A DNA stretch of 64,000 bases, from contig NZ_AP031572.1 of NCBI RefSeq assembly GCF_040436315.1, forward strand, positions 1,116,001-1,180,000. Reading direction: 5' to 3'. The stretch is from Synechocystis sp. LKSZ1 (lineage in GTDB: Bacteria; Cyanobacteriota; Cyanobacteriia; Cyanobacteriales; Microcystaceae). Below the pieces are notes generated by a model. The model saw only the letters and a list, made by a program, of their open reading frames with translations. It searched no databases and was not told where the DNA came from. Both the position numbers and the translations under genes were made by a program. Below are positions 1 to 9,949 of the stretch, piece by piece (position 1 is the first letter of the stretch; every line of letters starts with the position of its first letter).

Positions 1-154
1 ATGCTGACCTTCTAGCATTCATTCAGTCATAAATACACACGGCTGGCCTTTCTCAGGCTGGCTTTGTATGAGGTCGGTTCAGGATAAACTAAAAGTCTGA
101 TTCCATTGTAAAGTATTCGTAATTGAGTACGTTTCTAGGAGAAACCGAGCCGCC

Positions 155-2725
155 GTGGTATCCCAATATAATCCCGCTGAGATCGAACAGAAATGGCAAC
201 AGGCCTGGAGCGCCGCGAACCTTGACCAAACCCCTCCGGTCTCAGATAAGCCCAAATTCTATGCGCTGTCGATGTTCCCCTATCCCTCGGGAACGCTTCA
301 CATGGGCCATGTCCGCAACTACACCATTACCGATGTGATTGCTCGGGTTAAGCGGATGCAGGGATACCAGGTTCTCCACCCCATGGGTTGGGATGCCTTT
401 GGCCTACCGGCGGAAAATGCGGCCATTGCGCGGGGCATTCCACCAGCCCAGTGGACGTACCAGAATATTGCCCAGATGAAGCAACAACTCCAGCAATTGG
501 GCCTTTCCCTGGACTGGGAACGGGAAGTAACTACCTGTTCACCGGACTACTATCGCTGGACCCAGTGGCTGTTTCTCAAATTTTTCCAAGCGGGCCTGGC
601 CTACCAAAAAGAAGCGGCGGTGAACTGGGACCCCATTGACCAAACTGTCTTGGCCAATGAGCAGGTCGATAACGAGGGCCGTTCCTGGCGCTCTGGGGCC
701 ATGGTGGAACGCCAACTTTTACGGCAATGGTTTTTGAAGATCACGGACTATGCAGAGCGCCTACTGACGGATCTCGATCAACTCAGCGGCTGGCCGGAGC
801 GGGTCAAATTAATGCAGGCCAATTGGATCGGTAAGTCCGTCGGGGCCTACCTGGAATTTCCCATTCAAGGGCGGGAGGAAAAAATTGCCGTTTTCACAAC
901 GCGCCCGGATACCGTCTATGGCGTGACCTACGTGGTACTGGCCCCAGAACATCCCCTAACGCCCTTGGTGACGACCCCCGAACAAAAAGAAGTGGTGGAG
1001 CAATTTATCCAACAGGTCTCGACGGAAAGCGAGATGGAACGGACGGCGGAGGACAAGCCCAAGCGGGGTATTCTGACCGGCGGCACAGCGATTAACCCCT
1101 TCAATGGCGAAACTATTCCGATTCTGATCGCCGATTATGTCCTCTATGAGTACGGCACTGGGGCTGTGATGGGGGTGCCGGCCCACGATAGCCGGGATTT
1201 CAAATTTGCCCAGGAAAAGGGCCTAGATATAAAAGTGGTAATTGTTCCTGGCCCTGAGACAGAAGCAACCAGCCTGAGCCAGGCCTACACCGAACCGGGA
1301 ATTTTAATCAATTCCGAACAATTCAACTGTATCGACTCCCATCAGGCCAAAACCGAGATCATCCGCTACGCCGAAGACAACGGTTACGGCAAGGCCCGAG
1401 TGCAATACCGTCTGCGGGACTGGCTCATTTCTCGGCAACGCTATTGGGGCTGTCCGATTCCAGTGGTGCATTGTCCGAACTGTGGCATTGTGCCGGTGCC
1501 AGAGGCCGATTTGCCCGTTACTTTACCGGAACAAGTGGCCTTTAGCGGCCGTGGGCCCTCTCCCCTGGCCCAGCTTGGGGATTGGGTTAATGTTCCCTGT
1601 CCCAGTTGTGGCACGCCAGCTCGACGGGAAACGGACACCATGGATACTTTCATTGACTCATCCTGGTATTTCCTGCGTTATCCCGATGCTACTAATTCTG
1701 AACAGGCCTTTGCGCCGGAACGGGTCAATTATTGGATGGGCGTGGATCAGTACGTGGGGGGGATTGAACACGCCATCCTCCATTTGCTCTATTCTCGTTT
1801 CTTTACCAAAGTCCTCTACGACCAGGGCCTGGTCAAGGTGGAGGAACCCTTTAACCGTCTGCTCACCCAGGGGATGGTCCAGGGCCTGACCTTCAAAAAT
1901 CCGAAAACCGGTAAATATATTCCCGCCGACCAAGTGCAAGTAGGGGAAGGGGATAATCTCTACATCGACCCGGAAACCGGTGAAAAACTGGAATTTTTCT
2001 TTGAGAAGATGTCGAAGTCAAAGTACAACGGCGTCGATCCCCAGCAGGTCTTGGCGAAGTACGGGGCTGATACCGCCCGCATGTTTATCCTGTTCAAGGC
2101 CCCTCCCGAAAAGGATCTGGAATGGGATGATGCCGATGTGGAAGGCCAATTCCGCTTTTTAAATCGGGTTTGGCGTCTGGTGACCGACTATATGGCCAAG
2201 GCCCCCCAGGCCCCCGCTGTCGTCGAGATGTTAAGTAAGCCGGAAAAAGACTTGCGCCGGGCTATCCACAGTGCGATTAAGGAGATTGCCGAAGATCTAG
2301 AGGGAGACTACCAATTCAATACGGCCATTTCGGAACTGATGAAACTGAGCAATGCCCTCAGTTCGGCAACTTGTCTGGAGTCTGCGGTTTACCGAGAAGG
2401 CATCGAAACCCTCCTGCGTCTGCTGGCCCCCTTTGCGCCCCATCTCAGTGAAGAACTCTGGCACCAACTGGGTCACAGCACCTCTATCCACCAACAGGCC
2501 TGGTTGGCCTATGACCCCGAGGCCTTGACAGTCGATGAAATTACCCTGGTGATCCAGGTATTGGGTAAAACCCGAGGGACTATCCAGGTGCCCGCAGGCG
2601 CGACTAAAGAAGAACTGGAGACCTATGCCCGCAATGCCGACATCGCCCAAAAGTACCTAGAAGGTAAGGAAATTAAGAAGGTAATTGTGGTACCGGGTAA
2701 GTTGGTTAATTTTGTGGTGAGCTAG
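155..2725 (+). CDS. leuS: Leucyl-tRNA synthetase
   Basis: This class I aminoacyl-tRNA synthetase charges tRNA-Leu with leucine in the cytosol. At 856 residues it has the usual bacterial LeuRS length. The HIGH-type signature is HMGH (residues 49-52) and the KMSKS loop is intact at 618-622. A CP1 editing domain is recognisable from TTRPDTVYG and [12 protein letters not shown], and two Cys pairs (CPNC, CPSC) mark the zinc-binding insertion. The start is GTG; AGGAGA lies about 10 nt upstream, and the protein opens with a YNP..IE.KWQ stretch typical of LeuRS. It stands alone and converges on the urt operon. Identity is essentially certain. Confidence 0.98.
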   Translation: MVSQYNPAEIEQKWQQAWSAANLDQTPPVSDKPKFYALSMFPYPSGTLHMGHVRNYTITDVIARVKRMQGYQVLHPMGWDAFGLPAENAAIARGIPPAQWTYQNIAQMKQQLQQLGLSLDWEREVTTCSPDYYRWTQWLFLKFFQAGLAYQKEAAVNWDPIDQTVLANEQVDNEGRSWRSGAMVERQLLRQWFLKITDYAERLLTDLDQLSGWPERVKLMQANWIGKSVGAYLEFPIQGREEKIAVFTTRPDTVYGVTYVVLAPEHPLTPLVTTPEQKEVVEQFIQQVSTESEMERTAEDKPKRGILTGGTAINPFNGETIPILIADYVLYEYGTGAVMGVPAHDSRDFKFAQEKGLDIKVVIVPGPETEATSLSQAYTEPGILINSEQFNCIDSHQAKTEIIRYAEDNGYGKARVQYRLRDWLISRQRYWGCPIPVVHCPNCGIVPVPEADLPVTLPEQVAFSGRGPSPLAQLGDWVNVPCPSCGTPARRETDTMDTFIDSSWYFLRYPDATNSEQAFAPERVNYWMGVDQYVGGIEHAILHLLYSRFFTKVLYDQGLVKVEEPFNRLLTQGMVQGLTFKNPKTGKYIPADQVQVGEGDNLYIDPETGEKLEFFFEKMSKSKYNGVDPQQVLAKYGADTARMFILFKAPPEKDLEWDDADVEGQFRFLNRVWRLVTDYMAKAPQAPAVVEMLSKPEKDLRRAIHSAIKEIAEDLEGDYQFNTAISELMKLSNALSSATCLESAVYREGIETLLRLLAPFAPHLSEELWHQLGHSTSIHQQAWLAYDPEALTVDEITLVIQVLGKTRGTIQVPAGATKEELETYARNADIAQKYLEGKEIKKVIVVPGKLVNFVVS

Positions 2726-2729
2726 GTTT

Positions 2730-2749
2730 AAGGGCCTTTAGAGGGCCTT
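2730..2749. terminator. Possible weak terminator between leuS and urtE
   Basis: Just after the leuS stop codon, AAGGGCC and GGGCCTT can pair around a 6-nt loop with one central G-G mismatch, and three further T follow. It sits between convergent genes, so it could serve either strand. The T tract is short, which makes it only a weak candidate. Confidence 0.3.
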
Positions 2750-2809
2750 TCTGTTGAGGACTATCCTCGATGGCACTCTTGGGCCAGGGCTTCCGATGGA
2801 CTCTAGGCC

Positions 2810-3526
2810 CTAAACCGCCAAGAACTCCTGAATAATATCTTGGCTTAGGTCAGCGGTAAAACCGTTGGCTACAATCCCCCCCTTCTGCATGGCATAGTAA
2901 CGGTCAGCCTGACGAACGAAGTGCAAGTGTTGCTCCACCAAAAGGACAGAAATGCCCGTTTCTCGGATAATGCGCTTCACGACGGCTTCGATTTCTAGCA
3001 CAATCGAGGGTTGAATCCCTTCCGTGGGTTCATCCAACAGTAATAACTGGGGTTGTCCCACCAGGGCCCGGGCAATGGCCAATTGTTGTTGTTGCCCGCC
3101 GCTGAGATCGCCTCCCCGCCTTGTCAGCATGGTTTTGAGCACAGGAAATAGGTCAAAAATCTCTTCAGGAAGTCGTTCCTGGCCCTTGCGACCACCGGGC
3201 CGAGCCTCAAAACCCAGCAGTAAATTTTCCTCTACCGTGAGGCGGGGAATAATTTCACGGCCCTGGGGGACATAGCCAATCCCCAGCCGCACCCGTTGAT
3301 TAGTGGGCCGCTTGGTGACAGACGCTCCTTGGTAGTAAACCTGACCAATGCGGGGTGACAGGAGGCCCATAATAGTTTTCAGTAAGGTTGTTTTACCGAC
3401 TCCATTACGCCCGATCAGACAAACCATTTCCCCCGGCTGAACGCTCAAATCCACATCCCGCAGAATATGACTCTCACCGTAGTAAACATTAAGGTTATTC
3501 ACCTGTAGCATTGCTTCAGTGCTCAT
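2810..3526 (-). CDS. urtE: Urea ABC transporter ATP-binding protein UrtE
   Basis: One of the two ATPases of the high-affinity urea importer, acting at the inner face of the plasma membrane. It has the Walker A motif GRNGVGKTT, the signature LSGGQQQQ, the Walker B strand LLLLDEPTEG and the switch His in VEQH. Its length (238 aa) and its place as the last gene of the cluster match UrtE, which resembles the LivF branch of branched-chain amino acid transporters. The start overlaps the urtD stop by 11 nt, implying translational coupling; an internal Met at residue 6 would begin just beyond that stop and is an alternative start. Family knowledge and gene order together make the call secure. Confidence 0.95.
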   Translation of the reverse strand: MSTEAMLQVNNLNVYYGESHILRDVDLSVQPGEMVCLIGRNGVGKTTLLKTIMGLLSPRIGQVYYQGASVTKRPTNQRVRLGIGYVPQGREIIPRLTVEENLLLGFEARPGGRKGQERLPEEIFDLFPVLKTMLTRRGGDLSGGQQQQLAIARALVGQPQLLLLDEPTEGIQPSIVLEIEAVVKRIIRETGISVLLVEQHLHFVRQADRYYAMQKGGIVANGFTADLSQDIIQEFLAV

Positions 3527-4271
3527 GGTCGGGACTGGCTCCTAAATACACTTCAATAACGCGGGGGTCATTTTGCACTTCGTCCATACTGCCTTCACAG
3601 AGGACAGATCCTTGGTGTAGCACCGTAACTTGCCGGGCAATTTGCCTCACAAACTCCATGTCATGTTCGATCACAATAATGGAATGGCTCTCGGCCAGGG
3701 CCAGGAGTAAATTCCCTACATTTTCCGTTTCTTCATCGGTCAGGCCAGCAACAGGTTCATCCACCAACAACAGATCCGGGGATTGAATCACTAACATGCC
3801 AATTTCTAGCCGCTGCTTTTCGCCGTGGGAAAGAAACAGGGCCTGCATATCGGCTTTCGATACCAGGCCAATGGTTTCCAGCAAACTCGCCACACTCCGC
3901 TGTTCCGTGGCAGAGGGCTGTCCCAATAGAGTCGCAAAAACATTCTTATTACGGTTGGCCACCAGATCAAGGTTTTCCCGCACGGTGAGGTTGAGATAAA
4001 CCCGCGGCGTTTGGAACTTCCGGCCAATGCCCAGGCGGGCAATTTTATACTCTGGGGTTTGGCGGAGATTTTTGCCCTTAAAAAGGACTTGGCCGAGGGT
4101 CGGCTGGACTTTGCCGGTGATTACGTCCAGAAAGGTGGTTTTACCGGCTCCATTTGGGCCAATAATCACCCGCAATTCCCCTGTATCCATGGAAAAATTC
4201 AACTGATTCAGGGCCTTGAAGCCATCAAAATCGACGGTGAGATTATTGATCTCCAGAATTTTACTGCTCAT
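3516..4271 (-). CDS. urtD: Urea ABC transporter ATP-binding protein UrtD
   Basis: The second, LivG-like ATPase of the urea importer. Walker A reads GPNGAGKTT, the signature segment is the unusual LSHGEKQRLEIGM where LivG-type proteins have LS.G.Q, and Walker B is LLLVDEPVAGLTDEE. LSHGEKQ is, to my knowledge, a typical UrtD feature. At 251 aa it has the normal length. The ATG overlaps the urtC stop by 11 nt and its own stop overlaps the urtE start by 11 nt, and the two junction sequences are nearly identical (ATGAGCAGTAA and ATGAGCACTGA). Confidence 0.95.
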   Translation of the reverse strand: MSSKILEINNLTVDFDGFKALNQLNFSMDTGELRVIIGPNGAGKTTFLDVITGKVQPTLGQVLFKGKNLRQTPEYKIARLGIGRKFQTPRVYLNLTVRENLDLVANRNKNVFATLLGQPSATEQRSVASLLETIGLVSKADMQALFLSHGEKQRLEIGMLVIQSPDLLLVDEPVAGLTDEETENVGNLLLALAESHSIIVIEHDMEFVRQIARQVTVLHQGSVLCEGSMDEVQNDPRVIEVYLGASPDHEH

Positions 4272-5397
4272 GCTCTAACAGCTCCCGTTCTTGCTGAATT
4301 TCGGGGTCGGCTTCAATCGCCGGATAGGTCGCTAATCGCGGACGCCAACCCAGGGCCGTCATCAATTGTCCCAGGCCCCCTAGGATGCCATTGGGCAGTA
4401 CAGTAACCACCGTTAGGAACAGGGCCCCCTGGAAAAAGAGCCAAACGTCGGGAAACTGTTCGCTCAAAAAGCTCTGGGCTAGACGGACAAGCAGGGTTCC
4501 AATAATGGCTCCCACCAAAGTGGCCCGGCCCCCTACGGCGACCCAGATCACAATTTCGATGGAAAAGGCGACTTCCATACTACTGGGGGTGATAATCCCT
4601 GTCTGGACAGTGTAGAGGGCGCCCGCGACACCGGCAATGGCTCCGGAGATGGAGAAGACCAAGACCTTGAACCAAGTAGGGTCATAGCCAGAAAAGCGTA
4701 CTCGCGTTTCATCATCCCGAATGGCAATCAGGAGTCGTCCGAAGCGGCCACTGGTCAACCAACGGCACAGTAGGTAGATCAGCAGGAGGGCCAGCACCGT
4801 AATTTCGTAGATCGTGAACTGAACCTTGGGGTCACTGACTAATAAACCAAAGATCGTTTGGGTATCAGTTTTCAGGCCATTGGTGCCATTGATCAGCTTT
4901 TGTTGGCCATTGAAAAAGTTATAAAAAACTAGCAGAGCAGCCTGGGTCAGAATCGAAAAATAAACGCCCTTAATGCGATTGCGAAAAATTAAATAGCCCA
5001 ACAGGCCGGCTACCAAGCCCGGAATAATCACCAGGGCCAGAAGGGTGATTGGCAAAGAATGGAAGGGTTGCCACAGCAGGGGTAAACTCTTGACACCGTA
5101 GAGGGTAAAAAATTCCGGCAGTTGGCCGGGAGGGAGTTGTAAATTCAAGAACATGGCAATGGCATACCCCCCCAGGGCAAAGAAAATACCATGGCCCAGA
5201 CTCAGCAGGCCGGTATAGCCCCAGATCAAATCAACCCCCAGGGCCACGACAGCCAGGGAAAGAAAGCGGCCCAATAGGCGCAAGCGAAAGGCCGGTAGGA
5301 ACAGGGGCATCAGAGCGACGAGAATCACCAAAACGCCCAGAATCACTGCACCTTCTAGCATCCATTTGCGGCGTTGTTCTTGTTGGAGTTTATTCAC
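4261..5397 (-). CDS. urtC: Urea ABC transporter permease UrtC
   Basis: Membrane-spanning permease of the urea importer, in the LivM family. It has about nine to ten hydrophobic segments, the early LLSLGHGIFFALGGYA motif of LivH/LivM permeases, and the RDDETRVRFSGYDP loop likely to contact the ATPase. It is 378 aa long with a charged N-terminus (KLQQEQRRK) and a Glu-rich C-terminal tail. A 55-nt gap separates it from urtB, and it overlaps urtD by 11 nt, so it belongs to the same transcript. It would pair with UrtB to form the pore. Confidence 0.95.
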   Translation of the reverse strand: MNKLQQEQRRKWMLEGAVILGVLVILVALMPLFLPAFRLRLLGRFLSLAVVALGVDLIWGYTGLLSLGHGIFFALGGYAIAMFLNLQLPPGQLPEFFTLYGVKSLPLLWQPFHSLPITLLALVIIPGLVAGLLGYLIFRNRIKGVYFSILTQAALLVFYNFFNGQQKLINGTNGLKTDTQTIFGLLVSDPKVQFTIYEITVLALLLIYLLCRWLTSGRFGRLLIAIRDDETRVRFSGYDPTWFKVLVFSISGAIAGVAGALYTVQTGIITPSSMEVAFSIEIVIWVAVGGRATLVGAIIGTLLVRLAQSFLSEQFPDVWLFFQGALFLTVVTVLPNGILGGLGQLMTALGWRPRLATYPAIEADPEIQQERELLEHEQ

Positions 5398-5452
5398 TGG
5401 CTGATTTTTAACCTCCTCTGGATCGTTGGATGAATGATGGCTAATCTGTCTC

Positions 5453-6625
5453 TTACAGCTCCGCTGTGCGTCCCTTCTGGGGGAAGAGCCCCGCCGGTTT
5501 AATTTGCAAGAAAAGAATAATTAAGGCAAAAATAATCACCTTGGCCATGCTCGTGGTGGCAAAAAATTGAAAAAACTCGACGATATCGCTAGGGGCCTGG
5601 GCCGAAGCCAAGGACAGGGCAAACATGCTACTGCCGACAATAACGAGGTAGTTAATCACCCCAATGGCCAGGGCCGCCACAATGGTACCCAACAGGTTAC
5701 CAACTCCGCCGACCACCACCACCATGAAGGTATCCACAATGTAGTTTTGACCCGTATTGGGCCCAACCGACCCCAGGAAACTAATGCCACAACCGGCGAT
5801 ACCTGCCAGGCCAGAGCCAAGGGCAAAGGTCAGGGCATCCACTTTCTCCGTAGGAATACCGAGACAAGCGCTCATGGTGCGGTTTTGGGTGACGGCTCGA
5901 ATCCGTAGGCCCCAACTAGATTTATTCAAAAACCAATAGGTACCGAAGACACAAATAATGGTCAGGATAATGATGAAAATACGGGTATAGGGTAGCTGAA
6001 AATCACCGATGGGCAGGCCGCCGCGTAACCAGGCTGGTGCCGTGACATCCACATTCCGGGCGCTAAACCAGGGCTTGACCAGGGCTGGTTGCTGAGTTTG
6101 ATAAAGTAAAATACCGATGACAGTGGCTAGGGCCAGGGAGAGGGGAATTAAAATTGTCCTAGCTTTATTTTTAACCGTCGGCCAATCGGAACGACGCTGA
6201 ATAATCCAGAGGCCGCCAAAACAGAGGAGGCAAAAACTGAGGATAGCCAGCACCATCAGGCCATTCACACTGCGCACAAACTGTTGCAGGATTAAGCTCA
6301 CACCCCAGGTCGCTAGCAGGGTTTCCAGGGGCCGGCCGTAAAGATAGCGAATAATCCCCTTTTCGAGGCCCAGGCCCACCAGGCCCGAGACTAAAAAAGC
6401 CAGGGGCAGGGCTACAAAAATATACAAACTAAACCAGGGTTCCCCCAGGGGCTTAAAGACATTTTGTACCACAAAAGTAGTATAGGCCCCCAGCATAATC
6501 AGTTCCCCGTGGGCCAGATTAATGACACCCATTAGGCCAAAAACCACTGCTAAGCCCAGGGCCGCAATCAGCAAAACAGAGCCAATACTTACCCCGTCAA
6601 AAATACCACTGAGTAGAATAGACAT
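5453..6625 (-). CDS. urtB: Urea ABC transporter permease UrtB
   Basis: LivH-like permease subunit of the urea importer. The N-terminal segment carries the family pattern AALGLAVVFGLMGVINLAHGE, and further hydrophobic helices run to residue 380. The middle contains a periplasmic stretch (about 150-220) and the cytoplasmic loop RAVTQNRTMSACLGI that faces the ATPases. Length (390 aa) is normal. It follows urtA after a 74-nt gap holding a strong stem-loop. With UrtC it should form the translocation pathway. Confidence 0.95.
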   Translation of the reverse strand: MSILLSGIFDGVSIGSVLLIAALGLAVVFGLMGVINLAHGELIMLGAYTTFVVQNVFKPLGEPWFSLYIFVALPLAFLVSGLVGLGLEKGIIRYLYGRPLETLLATWGVSLILQQFVRSVNGLMVLAILSFCLLCFGGLWIIQRRSDWPTVKNKARTILIPLSLALATVIGILLYQTQQPALVKPWFSARNVDVTAPAWLRGGLPIGDFQLPYTRIFIIILTIICVFGTYWFLNKSSWGLRIRAVTQNRTMSACLGIPTEKVDALTFALGSGLAGIAGCGISFLGSVGPNTGQNYIVDTFMVVVVGGVGNLLGTIVAALAIGVINYLVIVGSSMFALSLASAQAPSDIVEFFQFFATTSMAKVIIFALIILFLQIKPAGLFPQKGRTAEL

Positions 6626-6651
6626 CGCAGATCCCAGATGACAACTAAAGG

Positions 6652-6677
6652 CCCGGAGAAGAGGGTTCTTCCCCGGG
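6652..6677 (-). promoter_or_regulatory. Stem-loop in the urtA-urtB intergenic gap
   Basis: On the transcribed (minus) strand CCCGGGGAAGA pairs with TCTTCTCCGGG over 11 bp, one pair being a G-U wobble, around the 4-nt loop ACCC. No continuous T tract follows, so complete termination is unlikely. A hairpin between a binding-protein gene and its permease genes commonly stabilises the upstream mRNA or causes partial termination, giving more binding protein than membrane subunits. That role is inferred; the pairing is directly visible. Confidence 0.7.
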
Positions 6678-6699
6678 TGGGTCGGCCGATTAGACCCGA

Positions 6700-8016
6700 T
6701 TAGGACGCTTTAAACTTACCGGGAGTATCCGGGGGTTTGATATCCGTGCGAGTCCAATCACAGGTATAGCCCTTAGTCTCCGGAACGTATTGGTTCCACG
6801 GAATTGGGGCAACGGGTTCTTTGGTAGCCCAGACAATATTGAATAGGCCATCATCCCTAACTTGGCCAATGCGAACCGTTTTAGAGATGTGGTGATTGGG
6901 ATACATTTTAACCGGGCCTTCGGGGGCATCAAATTCCTGGCCAATAGCCGCTGTGCGGACTTTTTCCAGGTCATCGGCTGTACCCGCTTTTTCCACGGCC
7001 TGCTTCCAGAGGTAGACCATGATGTAAGCGGCTTCCATGGGGTCGTTGGTCACCCGGTCAGCCCCGTACTTAGCCCTGAAGGCATCAACAAACTTGGTAT
7101 TGGCCGGGGAGTCAACGGTTTGGAAATAGTTCCAAGCCGCATAATGACCCACCAGATACTCCTTACCAATTTGTCGTACTTCTTCCTCCGCCACACTAAC
7201 GGACATGACGGGATACTTGTCGGGCTTGAGGCCCGCCGCCTGGATTTGCTTGAAGAAGGCTACGTTACTGTCACCGTTCAAGCTATTGAAAATAACCCCC
7301 CCGTTGGGCAGGGCCTGCTTAATTTTGGTGATAATCGGCGTAACTTCCGTATTCCCTAGGGGGAGATAATCTTCTCCAACGGTTTTACCGCCTTTGGCCT
7401 TGAGTTGTTCTTTGATGATGGTGTTGGCTGTCCGGGGAAAGACGTAGTCGGAACCCACCAGGAAAAACTCCTTGCCTTTGTTCTCCAAGAGCCAATCCAC
7501 CGCCGGTTCGATCTGTTGGTTAGGAGCCGCCCCGGTGTAGAAGATATTTTTAGAACATTCTTGGCCCTCGTACTGGACGGGATACCAGAGCATGTGATTC
7601 TTCTCTTCAAAGACTGGCAGTACTGCTTTACGGCTAGCAGAGGTCCAACAGCCAAAAATAGTGACGACTTTATCCTGGTCGATCAATTTACGGGCCTTTT
7701 CCGCAAAGGTGGGCCAATCGGAGGCTCCGTCTTCTTGAACGTATTCAATTTTTTTACCGAGAACACCGCCAGCAGCATTGATTTCATCAATGGCCAGTTT
7801 TTCTGCATCGACCACCGTGGTTTCACTGATGGCCATGGTGCCACTGAGGGAGTGCAGAATGCCAACTTTAATGGTTTCTCCACCGCCGGCTGCTGGGCTA
7901 GCGCCAGTAGTGGTTTCGGTGGGGGTGTTGTTTTGGCAGGCTTTGAGCAGAATACTCGTACCCAGCGCAGCGCCACCATACAGTAAAAATTTTCTTCTTC
8001 CTAATCCTTGTGTCAT
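6700..8016 (-). CDS. urtA: Urea ABC transporter substrate-binding protein UrtA
   Basis: Periplasmic urea-binding lipoprotein that feeds the UrtBC permease. The chosen ATG gives 438 aa beginning with a twin-arginine-like stretch ([10 protein letters not shown]) and a lipobox ending in Cys27 (LLKAC), followed by a Thr/Ala/Gly linker. The mature part is a two-lobed LivJ/FmdD-like domain: [17 protein letters not shown] at its start, then [27 protein letters not shown] and [14 protein letters not shown]. An in-frame codon 84 nt further upstream exists, but it would add a segment unlike a signal peptide and place the start 8 nt from the predicted -10 box. First gene of urtABCDE, under an NtcA-type promoter. 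Confidence 0.96.
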   Translation of the reverse strand: MTQGLGRRKFLLYGGAALGTSILLKACQNNTPTETTTGASPAAGGGETIKVGILHSLSGTMAISETTVVDAEKLAIDEINAAGGVLGKKIEYVQEDGASDWPTFAEKARKLIDQDKVVTIFGCWTSASRKAVLPVFEEKNHMLWYPVQYEGQECSKNIFYTGAAPNQQIEPAVDWLLENKGKEFFLVGSDYVFPRTANTIIKEQLKAKGGKTVGEDYLPLGNTEVTPIITKIKQALPNGGVIFNSLNGDSNVAFFKQIQAAGLKPDKYPVMSVSVAEEEVRQIGKEYLVGHYAAWNYFQTVDSPANTKFVDAFRAKYGADRVTNDPMEAAYIMVYLWKQAVEKAGTADDLEKVRTAAIGQEFDAPEGPVKMYPNHHISKTVRIGQVRDDGLFNIVWATKEPVAPIPWNQYVPETKGYTCDWTRTDIKPPDTPGKFKAS

Positions 8017-8107
8017 AGACTTGATAGTTGACCTCGATGTTACAGCGTTGGCAAATCGTAAGAAACGTAGAGCGTGAGGATATAGAAATGGCAATATCAA
8101 AGCCTCA

Positions 8108-8149
8108 ATCCTAGAGCGATACTCCAGAATTAATTGTTATTAACGATAC
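8108..8149 (-). promoter_or_regulatory. NtcA-activated-type promoter of urtABCDE
   Basis: Read on the minus strand, GTATCGTTAATAAC (8149-8136) fits the NtcA consensus GTA-N8-TAC with one mismatch (AAC for TAC). Exactly 22 nt downstream comes TAGGAT (8113-8108), a TAN3T -10 box. GTA-N8-TAC, 20-24 nt, then TAN3T is the established layout of NtcA-activated cyanobacterial promoters, and urt operons are known NtcA targets. The predicted transcription start near 8100 leaves a leader of about 85 nt and supports the urtA start at 8016. Confidence 0.8.
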
Positions 8150-8241
8150 AGAAAATCTTGATGTCTCCGGCAAGGCGCCCAGTGACCATTGTGCCCAAAC
8201 AAAAGCATTAAATCATTAGATTCCTTGCCTCGGAACTTTAC

Positions 8242-9258
8242 TTACGGCGCAATTTGCCAAATCTGAATGGTTTTATCTTCACCTCCCCCGTAGAGATAAC
8301 GACCATCAGGACTAAAGGCCACACCCAAGACCCATCCTCGTTGAACCTTTAGAGTATTAAGCAATTTACCGTTTTTAACATCGAACACCATAACAGTGCC
8401 CTCTTTATTCGCCGTTGCTACAAGCTTGCCATCGGGGGAAACCGCAATCATATTAATATCCAGGGCTGGGCCTTTCTTGCTCCATCGTTTTTTGCTAGTG
8501 GTGATATCCCAAGCCGTGACGTAGTTCTTAACTGCGGCCAATAGGGTCTGGCCCTGATGGGTGACCTGCAAGCCATAGATGTAGGGCTGTTGGGGATAGG
8601 TGGTGATCAGCATTAAACTGCTGGCATCCCACAATTTGATATAGCGGTTGTTGCCCACCGAGCCCGTTACCAAAAACTTGCCATCAGGACTAAACACAAC
8701 TTCGGTTACCGGCCCAACATTATCTCCAATGGTTTTAACCAGTTCCCCATTATCCAAATTCCAGACTCTCAGGGTTTGGTCTTCACCGCTGGCGCTGACT
8801 AGAGTTGTGCCATCGGGGCTAAGGGCCAGGGCCGAAACTTTGCCGACATGGCCCGTTAAGGTTTGTCGGCGCTCACCACTACGCACATCAAAAACGCCAA
8901 TAATCCGTTCCTGGGCCGCCATAAAGGTGGCTCCATCAGCACTGATCACTAAGTTAGAAAAGTTGTTGACATTAAAGGCTTTAGTGTAGAGTACCTCACG
9001 ATTCCTCAGATCCAGGGCGGTTACAGTGCCATCTCCCGTTGCGGCAATTAGGGTATTGCCATCCGGGGTAAGGGCAAAGGTGACAATCACCCCATTAAAA
9101 CCCCTCAAGGTGGTTATTGGTTTAGGCGATTTGAGACTCTGGGCAAGCTGTAGGGGAGCAATGGGTTGGGCTTGGGCGATAGTCGATTCAAGGGGAAGAA
9201 TTTCGGCTATCCCCCAAATAGCAACGGAAACTAGGCAAGGAGCAACGATCTTTTTCAT
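8242..9258 (-). CDS. Exported WD40-repeat beta-propeller protein
   Basis: A 338-aa protein with an N-terminal signal sequence (Lys-Lys, hydrophobic core, then TIAQAQ near residue 30) followed by about seven WD40-like blades. Repeat hallmarks are visible as ALSPDGTTLVSAS, VFSPDGKFLVTGS, AVSPDGKLVATA and AFSPDGRYLYGGG, several ending in W or F plus Asp (LRVWNLD, IKLWDAS, IQIWQIA). It probably folds into one propeller in the periplasm and acts as a binding scaffold; the partner cannot be told from sequence. It lies upstream of urtA on the same strand, 225 nt from the urtA start, but the NtcA promoter in that gap suggests separate transcription. Confidence 0.85.
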   Translation of the reverse strand: MKKIVAPCLVSVAIWGIAEILPLESTIAQAQPIAPLQLAQSLKSPKPITTLRGFNGVIVTFALTPDGNTLIAATGDGTVTALDLRNREVLYTKAFNVNNFSNLVISADGATFMAAQERIIGVFDVRSGERRQTLTGHVGKVSALALSPDGTTLVSASGEDQTLRVWNLDNGELVKTIGDNVGPVTEVVFSPDGKFLVTGSVGNNRYIKLWDASSLMLITTYPQQPYIYGLQVTHQGQTLLAAVKNYVTAWDITTSKKRWSKKGPALDINMIAVSPDGKLVATANKEGTVMVFDVKNGKLLNTLKVQRGWVLGVAFSPDGRYLYGGGEDKTIQIWQIAP

Positions 9259-9376
9259 TGATTTGAGTTCTCAATCACAATTGTTCCCATTGTAGATTTG
9301 CCGATTTTATTAAGATATTGAAAAGCAAAAACTAAAAACGATATATTCAGTACTTTTCCTGTTTTCTCGGCTCAAC

Positions 9377-9841
9377 TCAAGATTCTTCCCAGGCTGGGGG
9401 CAAGGGACAAGCCTGGGGGTCTGCATCGAGGTTCTGGGAGGTTAGGCGTTCCTGGACACGACGCAGATGACGCACTTCATTAATGGGTAAGCGCGGTAGA
9501 GGTAGATCTAGATTCGGCCAGCTTAGGAGGTCGCTACAGGGACAGAGACAAGAAGGCGGATACAGACGACTGGTCGGTATCGGCAAGGTGCAACGGGCAC
9601 AGCAAATTAATTCCCATTGTTCTGTGAGGAGCTCGGCAATACTCTGCTCTGTACCCTGGAGATAGCAGTCTTTGTGGCTAGCGACAATTTTTTGCCAACA
9701 GGCCTCAAATTCTTTGGAATAGTGAGAACCCTCAAAAATCGGGGTGGGACAGAGTTGCTCTTGACTCTTGGGGAAAATTACCCCTTGGCCCAACTGAAAC
9801 CAATAGGCAAGATATTCCTTTACTTCAGCAATGGTGGCCAT
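9377..9841 (-). CDS. Conserved-looking Cys-rich protein of unknown function
   Basis: I do not recognise a family. The 154-aa product has no signal peptide or membrane segment. Its N-terminal half is mixed (VKEYLAYWFQLGQGVIF), and the centre holds two closely spaced Cys clusters (CCARC near residue 80 and CLCPC near residue 97) that could bind a metal. The C-terminus is Pro-rich and has a basic helix (NEVRHLRRVQERL). It begins with ATG and runs in the same direction as its neighbours, 108 nt beyond the start of cobU. Coding status rests on length, consistent base composition and the patterned cysteines. Confidence 0.65.
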   Translation of the reverse strand: MATIAEVKEYLAYWFQLGQGVIFPKSQEQLCPTPIFEGSHYSKEFEACWQKIVASHKDCYLQGTEQSIAELLTEQWELICCARCTLPIPTSRLYPPSCLCPCSDLLSWPNLDLPLPRLPINEVRHLRRVQERLTSQNLDADPQACPLPPAWEES

Positions 9842-9949
9842 GGTGATCCCCTGGGTAATGGGTAAAATCCCTCCCCGTTAGGGGACGACGACTGGGTAAA
9901 TCCCCGCTCTGGGATTCTCCTATCCTAGCGATCCCCTCGGTAATTGCAC

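Noticed and set aside
7405-7986. 193-codon open frame on the + strand opposite urtA
   Set aside because: It is the mirror of a well-supported gene, has no recognisable domain, and has the skewed amino acid make-up of antisense frames.
8017-8100. Longer UrtA start at 8100
   Set aside because: It would begin 8 nt from the -10 box and hide the signal peptide; the NtcA promoter layout favours ATG 8016.
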